A stretch of DNA of 5,792 bases from Oxalobacteraceae bacterium UBA7693 (GCA_002482715.1 DLGN01000298.1:12662-18453); one strand, 5' to 3'. Shown: positions 1 through 5,792, counted from the stretch's first letter. Numbers and translations are program-made. The notes: generated by a model not told the origin, from the letters alone.

Positions 1-1
1 T

Positions 2-2143
2 AATAATTCGCCAGATACGTTGAACTATTTGTGGCTGCAGTTGGATCAAAACATCTTCAAACCAGATTCCGATGCAAATACAACCGCCACCTATCCATCA
101 CGCGATGCATGGAAAAATCCAAATGCAATGAGCTTCACTGCTATGCATACCTTAAACGAGAAAGAAAAGTTTGACGGTGGCTTTAAGATCGGTTCAGTCA
201 AAGCGGCGAACGGCCAAGCATTAAAGTACGTCATCAATCGCACCATGATGCGCATCGATTTGCCGCAAAGTTTAAAACCGGGTGAGAAATTTACTTTTAG
301 TCTTGATTGGAAACACAATATCAACGATGGCATGGTGTTGTGGGCACGCACGGGTTATGAACATTTCAAAGAAGACAAAAACGATATCTTCGAAATCGCA
401 CACTGGTATCCACGGATGGCGGCTTACTATGACGTCTATGGATGGCAACACAAACAGTTTTTAGGCTCTGGCGAATTCACATTAGAGTTTGGTGACTTTG
501 ATGTACAAATCACTTTACCGGGTGATCACGTGGTTTCAGCGACGGGCGAATTAAGCAATCCAGATGCGGTACTCAGCGCGATTCAACGTGAGCGCTTAGC
601 GCAAGCACGTAATGCTTCTAAACCGGTACTCATCGTGACGCAAGCAGAGGCGGAAAAGGCCGAAAAATCGCGTGCCACATCACAGAAGACTTGGCATTTC
701 AAAGCGAAGAATGTACGCGATTTTGCGTGGGCATCATCTCGCAAATTTATCTGGGATGCACAAGGCTACAAAACCGGTAACAGCAGTGGTTTAGCGATGT
801 CCTTCTACCCGAAAGAAGCGAATCCTTTGTGGGGTCAATATTCCACCCAAGCCGTAGTCCACACGATAGAGCAATACAATAAATACAGCCTCGAATATCC
901 TTACCCGGTGGCACAATCGGTCAATGGCCCACAAGGCGGCATGGAATATCCGATGATCGCCTTTAACGGCGGCCGTCCTACCAAAGATAAGAAAACCGGT
1001 GAACTGACCTATTCCAAGCAAACTAAATATTCCATGATCAGCGTGATCATTCACGAAGTTGGTCACAACTATTTCCCGATGATCGTGAACTCGGATGAGC
1101 GCCAATGGACATGGATGGATGAAGGTTTGAATTCTTTCTTACAAACGCTGGCAGAACGTGCTTGGGAGGAAAATTATCAAGACCTATTCCCTAGCGAACC
1201 GCGCGGCATTGTTGATTACATGCGCAGTAAAAATCAAACGCCGATCATGACGAATTCTGAATCCGTTTTACAGTTTGGCAATAATGCTTATGCCAAACCA
1301 ACTGCCGGTTTACACATCTTGCGCGAAACAATTTTGGGTCGTGAATTATTTGATTTTGCCTTCAAAGAATATGCGCGTCGCTGGAAGTTTAAACGTCCAA
1401 CCCCAGCAGATTTTTTTCGTACTATGGAAGATGCTTCTGGTACCGATTTAGATTGGTTCTGGCGTGGCTGGTTCTACACCACCGATCCCGTCGATATTAG
1501 CGTCGATGGTATCGTTCAATATCAGGTATCCACTAAAGATCCTGAAATCGAAAAGGCTTGGCGTCGTGCACAAAAGAATGAAGAACCAGTTTCTTTGGCT
1601 GCACAAAGAAATAAATCCCTACCAGCGCGTCGTATCGATACACAACCTGGTTTAAAGGATTTTTATAACGAGCACGATGATTTCACTGTCACGAATAAAG
1701 ATCGCAATACCTATAACGATTTGATGAAGAGCTTGGATGAAGACGAAAAAGCCATGCTCAAATCAGGCAAGTATTACTACTTAGTCGATTTTTCTAACGT
1801 AGGTGGATTGGTAATGCCTTTGATTTTGGAAATTGAATTAAAGAGCGGAAAGAAAGTCGTCGAGCGCATTCCAGCTGAAGTGTGGCGCTACAACTCTAAG
1901 AAGCTTACGAAGCTGGTTGTCACCGATGAACCGATGGTTGGTCTAACACAAGATCCGTATTTAGAAACCGCCGACATTGATCTGAACAATAATTCTTGGC
2001 CACGTAAGATAACCAAATCCCGTTTGGAATTGTTCAAGATGAACCAACCCACCGGCAATATGATGATCGACTTCAATACACTTTTGAAAAAAGATGAGAA
2101 GGATGCGAAAGATGAAAAGAAAGAAAAACCAGTCGAGAAGTAA
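2..2143 (+). CDS. M1 family zinc metallopeptidase (aminopeptidase-like), 5' end cut off by the window
   Basis: The reading frame is open to the left edge and encodes 713 visible residues. The TTG at 20 is not a real start, because the codons before it (NNSPDT) continue the usual M1 N-terminal strand NNSPDTLNYLWLQLDQN. The signal peptide or anchor and the first part of the N-terminal beta domain are therefore missing. The catalytic domain is clear. A GGMEYP substrate-binding motif, the counterpart of GAMEN, lies at 935-952. The zinc motif HEVGH is at 1052-1066, and the third zinc ligand Glu is at 1121-1123, giving HEXXH-X18-E. The probable catalytic Tyr is at 1289-1291 (NAYAKPTAGL). The helical end of the domain carries DLDWFWRGWFYTTDPVD, followed by about 200 residues rich in predicted beta strand. 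The protein ends in a highly charged Lys/Asp/Glu tail. By family it should cleave N-terminal residues from peptides using zinc; export to the periplasm is typical of relatives but the leader cannot be seen. The exact substrate is unknown. Confidence 0.95.
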   Translation, partial: NNSPDTLNYLWLQLDQNIFKPDSDANTTATYPSRDAWKNPNAMSFTAMHTLNEKEKFDGGFKIGSVKAANGQALKYVINRTMMRIDLPQSLKPGEKFTFSLDWKHNINDGMVLWARTGYEHFKEDKNDIFEIAHWYPRMAAYYDVYGWQHKQFLGSGEFTLEFGDFDVQITLPGDHVVSATGELSNPDAVLSAIQRERLAQARNASKPVLIVTQAEAEKAEKSRATSQKTWHFKAKNVRDFAWASSRKFIWDAQGYKTGNSSGLAMSFYPKEANPLWGQYSTQAVVHTIEQYNKYSLEYPYPVAQSVNGPQGGMEYPMIAFNGGRPTKDKKTGELTYSKQTKYSMISVIIHEVGHNYFPMIVNSDERQWTWMDEGLNSFLQTLAERAWEENYQDLFPSEPRGIVDYMRSKNQTPIMTNSESVLQFGNNAYAKPTAGLHILRETILGRELFDFAFKEYARRWKFKRPTPADFFRTMEDASGTDLDWFWRGWFYTTDPVDISVDGIVQYQVSTKDPEIEKAWRRAQKNEEPVSLAAQRNKSLPARRIDTQPGLKDFYNEHDDFTVTNKDRNTYNDLMKSLDEDEKAMLKSGKYYYLVDFSNVGGLVMPLILEIELKSGKKVVERIPAEVWRYNSKKLTKLVVTDEPMVGLTQDPYLETADIDLNNNSWPRKITKSRLELFKMNQPTGNMMIDFNTLLKKDEKDAKDEKKEKPVEK

Positions 2144-2179
2144 GTAAGTAAAAACTGCTTCGCAAATAAAAGAGAAAAT

Positions 2180-2217
2180 AAAAAGCGAGCTAGGAATTCA
2201 TCCCTAGCTCGCTTTTT
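2180..2217. terminator. bidirectional intrinsic terminator between convergent genes
   Basis: A perfect 15-bp stem joins 2180-2194 to 2203-2217 around an 8-base loop. The core AGCGAGCTAGG pairs with CCTAGCTCGCT, and both outer ends are A/T tracts. The + strand transcript ends in a run of six T. On the - strand the A tract gives an equivalent U run, continuing into TATTTT. It sits 37 bases after the M1 stop and 77 bases beyond the stop of the opposing gene, so it can end both transcripts. Confidence 0.9.
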
Positions 2218-2294
2218 TAATGTGTCGACAAATTCGTGCTGCCACCATCCATTCATCAGTCTATCGCTCCAATTGATCGTGTGGCGATACCTAG

Positions 2295-3701
2295 CTAAGT
2301 CCCCACAGCAGACGTAAAACGTGGCACATCAAGCCGCAGAATTTTCACCTTTTGGTAAAGCTGATCCGATTCCTGACGTATCTCAATAAACAGTTGATGC
2401 TTTTCTGCATCCCAACCAATCGCCTTACCATCATACGGATTCGCATACTGCTTGGTATGATCCTGTACAAATTGAGGGATCGCTGAAGACGCAATTTTCT
2501 TCTCAATTAATGCCATCTTCATCGCTAATAAATTGATCTGTGCGAAGGTGTCGAAGTGTTTTTCAATATAAGTTTCGTAGCTAGGTGTACTAACGCCTAA
2601 TAAAATTTTGGTTATAGGATCAAGCAGATAAAAATTCGAAACGCCAAAACCGAGCAAAGCATCTTGCTTTCCCTGAACTTCTTCCCTATGAATCAGATAA
2701 CCTCGACCAGATCGCTCCGCTAAAGCGCTCCACATCTGGTGCCAATCATAGGTCAGATTCAAACTTGCATTCGGCCGATTAAACAGGTCAATAAGGAATT
2801 TCTGCCAGACCGAAGATTGTGCAGCCACTGACTCCAAGCGAATGCTATGCATGGTTCGCAAGTTAACGCTTGTCTCAAGATCTAAGGCGCGACCTATACT
2901 CATTTTCTTTTCGGAAAATCGTCCTAACCAAGCCTGAATGTGTGCTTGCTCATGAATAAGTTCAGGGTAACGCTGCAAAAGTTCATCAACAATTCTAAGA
3001 TCACGTTGCACCGTCACAGTTGCCAACAAGTGTGAAATTAACGAAGAATTATTTTCCATCCAACGTTGGGAGTACGCAGCAAGTTTCATCAACTCGGAAA
3101 AACCTTGGTCGGTTTTTCCTTGCTCAATCAAGCGAATTGCCTTCATACGTTCAAGTTCCATCGCATGAAGTAAGGCACCAAAAGACGGTATGTTTGCAGC
3201 AATAAACGGCGGCACGATCTCTTGATAGTCACGACTCGCTTGGATCATCACAAAATTAGCTAGTATCGCTTTACGTGATTGCAAAATTTCTTGTTCTTGT
3301 TCGACAGTACGCGATAGATAAAATTGAACACAATTGGGTGTCCTTGTGTAGTCACATATTTCACCATCTAATTTCCTAAATGTCTGTGATTCAGGATGCA
3401 CATTATCGATCGTAGCATCGTCAAGCATTAAATTTTTTTCTCGATCATAACGTGCTAATTCCGACTCGAGTATCCGCTTGCCCAAATCCAAGGGATCAAC
3501 GCCATCCTTCGCATTCATGCCAAGCAAAATCAAATAGCCATTATCATCGTCGATGTTTTTAGGCGGCTGCCAGTTCAGGCTCGCTTGCACTTCTGGTCGC
3601 AGAGATTGATCCTGCCAATTCGCGACAACAAACAAAAGTACGATACTCGTTACGATCAACAAGATGCCCAACAAACTTCGCAATAGGATTTTTTTTAGCA
3701 T
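2295..3701 (-). CDS. hypothetical membrane-anchored protein, probably periplasmic domain
   Basis: I do not recognise a named family. From the ATG at 3701 the product is 468 residues. An in-frame GTG at 3710 would add three residues (MAT); neither start has a strong ribosome site, and ATG was chosen by codon preference. The N-terminus is LKK, then an Arg, then a hydrophobic stretch of about 22 residues (roughly 5-29) with no obvious cleavage site. This suggests an uncleaved signal anchor with the rest outside the inner membrane. The remainder is mostly helical in character (about residues 130-410), with several segments such as LLHAMELERMKAIRLIEQG. Near the C-terminus come IPQF, then NPYDGKAIGWD, then an alternating strand-like stretch; this resembles the 'helix, then DPfsGkpl-Y' ending of assorted uncharacterised bacterial exported proteins. 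There are only two cysteines (residues 116 and 124), which could form a disulfide. The gene stands alone between a divergent AraC regulator and a convergent peptidase. Function unknown. Confidence 0.85.
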   Translation of the reverse strand: MLKKILLRSLLGILLIVTSIVLLFVVANWQDQSLRPEVQASLNWQPPKNIDDDNGYLILLGMNAKDGVDPLDLGKRILESELARYDREKNLMLDDATIDNVHPESQTFRKLDGEICDYTRTPNCVQFYLSRTVEQEQEILQSRKAILANFVMIQASRDYQEIVPPFIAANIPSFGALLHAMELERMKAIRLIEQGKTDQGFSELMKLAAYSQRWMENNSSLISHLLATVTVQRDLRIVDELLQRYPELIHEQAHIQAWLGRFSEKKMSIGRALDLETSVNLRTMHSIRLESVAAQSSVWQKFLIDLFNRPNASLNLTYDWHQMWSALAERSGRGYLIHREEVQGKQDALLGFGVSNFYLLDPITKILLGVSTPSYETYIEKHFDTFAQINLLAMKMALIEKKIASSAIPQFVQDHTKQYANPYDGKAIGWDAEKHQLFIEIRQESDQLYQKVKILRLDVPRFTSAVGT

Positions 3702-3727
3702 GGTAGCCACAATTTAGCTTTCAAAAA

Positions 3728-3756
3728 AATGTAAATTAATCTATGTCGCAGGACAA
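3728..3756 (-). promoter_or_regulatory. candidate sigma70 promoter for the anchored hypothetical gene
   Basis: Reading on the - strand, TTGTCC (3756-3751) is followed after exactly 17 bases by TACATT (3733-3728). Each hexamer matches four of six consensus positions. Transcription would begin near 3721, about 20 bases before the ATG at 3701. This was found by eye, and two four-of-six boxes can arise by chance. Confidence 0.35.
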
Positions 3757-3793
3757 TATCGGAAGTCTTCGCATAACACAACCCAAACCGATA
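3757..3793. repeat. inverted repeat TATCGG-N25-CCGATA in the divergent control region
   Basis: Perfect 6-bp arms lie at 3757-3762 and 3788-3793, 31 bp apart centre to centre, or about three helical turns on the same DNA face. The left arm abuts the candidate -35 box of the leftward gene. The right arm overlaps the candidate -10 box of the AraC gene. A smaller perfect dyad GAAG-T-CTTC lies between them at 3762-3770. The placement would suit an operator, but 6-bp arms with a long spacer may be chance, and AraC proteins more often bind direct repeats. Confidence 0.3.
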
Positions 3794-3797
3794 CAAT
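3768..3797 (+). promoter_or_regulatory. candidate sigma70 promoter for the AraC-family gene
   Basis: TTCGCA (3768-3773, four of six) and TACAAT (3792-3797, five of six) are separated by 18 bases. Transcription would start near 3804 and leave a leader of about 30 bases. That leader contains AGGA at 3821-3824, ten bases before the ATG, a weak but usable ribosome site. Confidence 0.35.
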
Positions 3798-3834
3798 TGA
3801 GACACATAAAAGATACGGTTAGGAATCCTAAGCC

Positions 3835-4557
3835 ATGCACAACCACGCCGCAGAACCGCAGCTTCCCGCGCCCGTTTTAAGCGCCTGGCATCACACCAGT
3901 GATACCGCAAGTCGTATGTTGGTATTGCCAGATGGCTGTCGGGACTTCATTATTCGATCAAATCCTAGTGGAACGTCACTGCACATGGTGAGTCCGTTGG
4001 ATGACACCGCGCGTTATGTTGAAAGTGATGGCGGTGATACCTACTATGGTTGGCGCTTGCATCCCGGAACATGTTTCAAAACAGCTCAAGGCAAATCGCC
4101 AGTAGCGGAGGATTTTTTAAAAGATCTGGTGACACGATTTCAAGCAGATCCAGTGCACGGCACCACTCAAGTATTGAATGTGTTGGATGAACTATTCTGT
4201 ATTGATACCCAGATCGTCGATGCTTTGAACAGTTTAAAAACCCAGCAAAGCGTACTTCACGCAGCACGCGATTTGGGGGTATCTGAGCGCAGTCTACAAA
4301 GATGGCTGACAGAAAAAACCGGACGCTCTCCCATCTATTGGCGCAGTCTGGCACGTGCAAGGCAATCAGCACAAGCCTTATTGACTCGCAAAAATACAAA
4401 TAGTCGAATCAACTTTGCGGAACTCGCTGCGGATTTCTCTTATGCAGATCAAGCGCATTTATGTCGCGAGTTCCAACGCTGGTTTAGCTGTAGTCCAAGC
4501 GCAATGCTGTGCTCAGCGACTTACCAAGAATTAATCTTGGCAGATGGGTATGCCTAA
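3835..4557 (+). CDS. AraC-family transcriptional regulator with DUF6597-like N-terminal domain
   Basis: The 240-residue protein has the two-part plan of AraC regulators that carry a DUF6597-like N-terminal domain. Residues 17-90 hold the motifs LPDGCRDFII (31-40) and GWRLHPGT (72-79), typical of that presumed sensing domain. Residues about 138-225 form the DNA-binding domain. The first helix-turn-helix is around VLHAARDLGVSERSLQRWL (140-158), and the second around FAELAADFSYADQAHLCREF (194-213) followed by FSCSP, the usual AraC signature slot. The ATG at 3835 is preferred because AGGA precedes it and the length suits the family. It is divergent from the anchored hypothetical gene, with 133 bp between the two ATG codons, and convergent with the VOC gene, overlapping it by 4 bp. 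Regulators of this type are often found beside the genes they control, so either neighbour or its own promoter is a possible target. The ligand is unknown. No intrinsic terminator follows it, so its transcript probably runs antisense into the VOC gene. Confidence 0.93.
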   Translation: MHNHAAEPQLPAPVLSAWHHTSDTASRMLVLPDGCRDFIIRSNPSGTSLHMVSPLDDTARYVESDGGDTYYGWRLHPGTCFKTAQGKSPVAEDFLKDLVTRFQADPVHGTTQVLNVLDELFCIDTQIVDALNSLKTQQSVLHAARDLGVSERSLQRWLTEKTGRSPIYWRSLARARQSAQALLTRKNTNSRINFAELAADFSYADQAHLCREFQRWFSCSPSAMLCSATYQELILADGYA

Positions 4558-4937
4558 GCTTGCATCGACGTACAAATCTCAACCAAGACACCATCAAGAT
4601 CGGCGACATACGCAATCGTTTGTCCCCAAGGCATCTCTTGCGGTTCTCGCATTAACTTTGCACCAGCTGCAAGAGCTTTGCGTACGGCTGCTGGCACATC
4701 ACTACTTACCAGCGCAATTTCAAAGCAGGGATGATGCGGATCCGATGCACTGACTTCTTTTCCTAATTGCCGCATCAAAGCACGTGAAGAGAATGCGAGT
4801 GCAGTGGCGCCCGTTTCCAATTCGCCATAATCACCACTCTCATGCAAAAACCTGGTTTGCATACCAAAGGCTTTTTCATAAAACGCCAAACTTTGTTTGA
4901 CATCATTCACATAAAGAATCGTGTAGGCAAATTGCAT
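4554..4937 (-). CDS. VOC superfamily (glyoxalase/bleomycin-resistance fold) protein
   Basis: From the ATG at 4937 the product is 127 residues, a normal size for a single-chain VOC protein made of two beta-alpha-beta-beta-beta modules. Module one starts YTILYVNDVKQSLAFYEKAFGM (residues 5-26); module two starts near CFEIALVSSDV (71-81) and ends with PWGQTIAYVADLDGVLVEI (103-121). An in-frame GTG at 4952 would add five residues, but GGAG at 4946-4943 lies five bases before the inner ATG and makes that the likely start. Against my recollection of E. coli glyoxalase I (ligands H5, E56, H74, E122), this protein has Tyr5, Ala48, Glu73 and Glu120 at the matching places. Only the last ligand is kept, so a nickel/zinc glyoxalase I is unlikely. 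Relatives include binding proteins, dioxygenase-like enzymes and resistance proteins; the substrate is not predictable. It is probably cytoplasmic, since no leader is visible. Its stop overlaps that of the convergent AraC gene. Confidence 0.92.
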   Translation of the reverse strand: MQFAYTILYVNDVKQSLAFYEKAFGMQTRFLHESGDYGELETGATALAFSSRALMRQLGKEVSASDPHHPCFEIALVSSDVPAAVRKALAAGAKLMREPQEMPWGQTIAYVADLDGVLVEICTSMQA

Positions 4938-4959
4938 GGTGGCTCCATTCACAAGTTAA

Positions 4960-4969
4960 AAGCTAGCTT
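4960..4969. repeat. 10-bp perfect palindrome in the VOC gene leader
   Basis: AAGCTAGCTT is fully self-complementary. It lies about 10-20 bases downstream of the predicted VOC transcription start and 22 bases before the ATG. This is a position where a bound repressor could block transcription, but there is no independent support. Confidence 0.3.
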
Positions 4970-4986
4970 AGATCGCTATTACCTTC

Positions 4987-5015
4987 ATCATAAGATCGAT
5001 TGCGACAACTGTCTT
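4987..5015 (-). promoter_or_regulatory. candidate sigma70 promoter for the VOC gene
   Basis: On the - strand, AAGACA (5015-5010, four of six) is followed after 17 bases by TATGAT (4992-4987, five of six). Transcription would begin near 4980, giving a leader of about 43 bases. It lies downstream of the BLUF terminator, which supports independent transcription of the VOC gene. Confidence 0.4.
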
Positions 5016-5036
5016 GAATAAAACCGCCAAAAATAA

Positions 5037-5063
5037 AAAAACTAGCGACACGCGCTAGTTTTT
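5037..5063 (-). terminator. intrinsic terminator of the BLUF gene
   Basis: A perfect 11-bp stem pairs 5037-5047 (AAAAACTAGCG) with 5053-5063 (CGCTAGTTTTT) around a 5-base loop. On the - strand it is followed by a T-rich run (TTTTTT then ATTTTT), which is the better termination direction. It begins 22 bases after the BLUF stop codon and separates that gene from the VOC gene. It may also act on + strand read-through. Confidence 0.85.
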
Positions 5064-5085
5064 CAGGTTAGTACTATCGGCAAAC

Positions 5086-5502
5086 TTAACTCAACCAACG
5101 CGCACTGCTCATCACCTCTGCAAAAAATTCTTTCAATGCGGGTGCTGACATGCGAAACGGGTCAAATTCGGCGGTTGAAGAATATTTAAGAAACAGTGCT
5201 GTGTTTTCAGAGGTGGCCGCAATCAACCCCATGTTCCAACCAGTGAATTGGCGCTGGGTGATTTCTTCCAATGCCAACACCTCAGGTTTGTTATGTCGCT
5301 TATCTTTCAAAATGTGATGATAAAGCGCATTCACAGCGGAACGTTCGCCCTCTAGACATTGCAAGAAAATACCATTCGATAAACTAAGCGCGCCAGTGAC
5401 GGCAAGTTGCTGATTATTTTTGCGCGAACTCGCCAAAATATCTTTGACGTCAGCCGGCCCCAAATTCACTGCACGGCTGGCATAAATTAAACGGATCATC
5501 AT
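5086..5502 (-). CDS. BLUF-domain blue-light photoreceptor, short stand-alone type
   Basis: The 138-residue protein is a BLUF (blue light using FAD) domain over roughly residues 2-95, followed by a short, probably helical C-terminus and no output domain, as in PixD/Slr1694-type proteins. Compared with Slr1694 from memory (Y8, N32, Q50, W91, M93), the matching residues are all present: Tyr7 in RLIYASRA, Asn30 in SRKNN, Gln48 in FLQCLEGE, and Trp89 and Met91 in GWNMG. The conserved VTGAL (35-39) and DKRH (67-70) are also present. It should bind FAD non-covalently and switch its hydrogen-bond network in blue light. With no attached enzyme it would signal through a partner protein, which is not identifiable here. 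Two adjacent ATG codons (5502 and 5499) could start it; no good ribosome site separates them, and the second would give the common MIRLIYAS start. It appears to be a single-gene unit ended by the hairpin at 5037-5063. Confidence 0.95.
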   Translation of the reverse strand: MMIRLIYASRAVNLGPADVKDILASSRKNNQQLAVTGALSLSNGIFLQCLEGERSAVNALYHHILKDKRHNKPEVLALEEITQRQFTGWNMGLIAATSENTALFLKYSSTAEFDPFRMSAPALKEFFAEVMSSARWLS

Positions 5503-5545
5503 AATTGTTCAATACTTTCAAAGATCAAGGTAAGAAATCAAAAAA

Positions 5546-5569
5546 GCCGCTGAAACGCCACACAGCGTC
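5546..5569 (-). terminator. terminator-like hairpin in the BLUF leader
   Basis: On the - strand, CGCTG (5567-5563) pairs with CAGCG (5552-5548) over a 10-base loop. One further pair follows a mismatch, and then comes a run of six T (5545-5540). It is short for a terminator and lies about 40 bases before the BLUF ATG, just after a perfect -10 box. It could be a leader attenuator, a 5' stabilising hairpin, or the end of a transcript from outside the window. Confidence 0.35.
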
Positions 5570-5573
5570 GCAG

Positions 5574-5579
5574 ATTATA
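5574..5579 (-). promoter_or_regulatory. perfect -10 box (TATAAT), probable BLUF gene promoter
   Basis: TATAAT reads on the - strand at 5579-5574. I see no good -35 hexamer at 16-18 bases and no TGn extension, so an activator may be needed or the match may be fortuitous. The expected start near 5567 would place the leader hairpin at the very 5' end of the transcript. Confidence 0.4.
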
Positions 5580-5685
5580 GAGATTTATGAACACACATAC
5601 CGCGCAGGTACAAGCATATTTCCGTGACAAAATCAGCGACAAAAGCACTTTCAAACCAAGAAACTATAGATTTTCGTAAGCATTT

Positions 5686-5712
5686 TCGACATAAAATACA
5701 AACGCATGTCGA
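5686..5712. repeat. 7-bp inverted repeat, operator-like
   Basis: TCGACAT (5686-5692) and ATGTCGA (5706-5712) are perfect inverted copies separated by 13 bases, with centres 20 bp apart, about two helical turns. The spacing suits a dimeric DNA-binding protein, but the flanking DNA has no recognisable gene and no promoter clearly tied to it. Confidence 0.3.
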
Positions 5713-5792
5713 TTTACACCGAGTTCAAACGTCATTGTCTTGAAACTGGCAAAGATGGATGGAATGTGATGGCGCCTTCATAGCACTTAAGA

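Larger units (their letters stand above)
5503..5792. other. non-coding stretch upstream of the BLUF gene
   Basis: No convincing protein gene is present on either strand. The only + strand ATG frames of note are 30 codons (5587-5679) and 25 codons (5706-5783), both without a persuasive ribosome site or recognisable product. The stretch holds the probable BLUF promoter, a leader hairpin with a T run, and a 7-bp inverted repeat, listed separately. The window ends before the next gene, so the right-hand part may be the control region of a gene outside. Confidence 0.6.

Noticed and set aside
20..22. TTG as the start of the M1 peptidase gene
   Set aside because: The frame is open to the left edge and the upstream codons match the conserved family sequence, so the gene begins outside the window.
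791..1105. 104-codon open frame on the - strand
   Set aside because: It lies opposite the conserved catalytic core of the peptidase and shows no domain of its own.
1888..2256. 122-codon open frame on the - strand overlapping the end of the peptidase gene
   Set aside because: It is antisense to a well-supported gene, runs through the terminator, and its Phe/Ser-rich product is simply the reverse of the Lys/Glu-rich tail.
2262..2289. Inverted repeat TATCGC-N16-GCGATA just downstream of the anchored protein gene
   Set aside because: The arms are only 6 bp with a 16-base loop and no T run; the strong terminator at 2180-2217 already explains termination.
3695..3910. 71-codon open frame on the - strand across the divergent control region
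   Set aside because: It overlaps the starts of two better genes and has no recognisable motif.
4076..4399. 107-codon open frame on the - strand inside the AraC gene
   Set aside because: It is a shadow of the regulator's coding frame, with a cysteine- and leucine-rich product that resembles no domain.
5587..5679. 30-codon + strand frame starting MNTHTAQVQ
   Set aside because: It has only a weak AGAG before the ATG, no recognisable product, and overlaps the probable BLUF promoter region.
5706..5783. 25-codon + strand frame starting MSIYTEFK
   Set aside because: No ribosome site or clear promoter, and a length expected by chance; its start also lies in the 7-bp dyad.
1..5792. A new defence or mobile system
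   Set aside because: No integrase, transposase, nuclease, reverse transcriptase, toxin-antitoxin pair, direct-repeat array or terminal repeats could be seen; the genes are typical chromosomal housekeeping, regulatory and sensory types.

Overview
The window looks like ordinary chromosomal DNA from a Gram-negative proteobacterium. Moderate GC, a membrane-anchored protein predicted to face the periplasm, a bacterial M1 metallopeptidase, an AraC-type regulator, a VOC protein and a stand-alone BLUF photoreceptor would all fit a freshwater or soil betaproteobacterium of the Burkholderiales (Oxalobacteraceae/Undibacterium-like). That placement comes from general resemblance and is only moderately secure. 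I see no phage or transposon genes, CRISPR array, tRNA or rRNA.

Layout, left to right. (1) Bases 2-2143, + strand: the 3' part of a large zinc M1 metallopeptidase whose N-terminus lies outside the window. (2) Bases 2180-2217: a strong symmetrical hairpin serving as terminator for this gene and for the convergent gene on its right. (3) Bases 2295-3701, - strand: an unrecognised 468-residue protein with one N-terminal membrane anchor and a probable periplasmic helical domain. (4) Bases 3711-3834: a short divergent regulatory region. (5) Bases 3835-4557, + strand: an AraC-family regulator. (6) Bases 4554-4937, - strand: a VOC (glyoxalase-fold) protein whose stop codon interlocks with that of the regulator. 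(7) Bases 5037-5063: a terminator. (8) Bases 5086-5502, - strand: a short BLUF blue-light sensor with its flavin-site residues intact. (9) Bases 5503-5792: no convincing gene, but a perfect -10 box with a leader hairpin upstream of the BLUF gene, and a 7-bp dyad.

The genes are mostly single transcription units facing each other or apart, not one operon. The tightest links are the AraC/hypothetical divergent pair sharing 133 bp between start codons, and the AraC/VOC convergent pair overlapping by stop codons. A regulatory connection among these three is possible but unproven. I do not see a clear new multi-gene system. The items most worth a second look are the uncharacterised anchored protein with its shared control region, the VOC protein that has lost most glyoxalase metal ligands, and the BLUF gene with its terminator-like leader.
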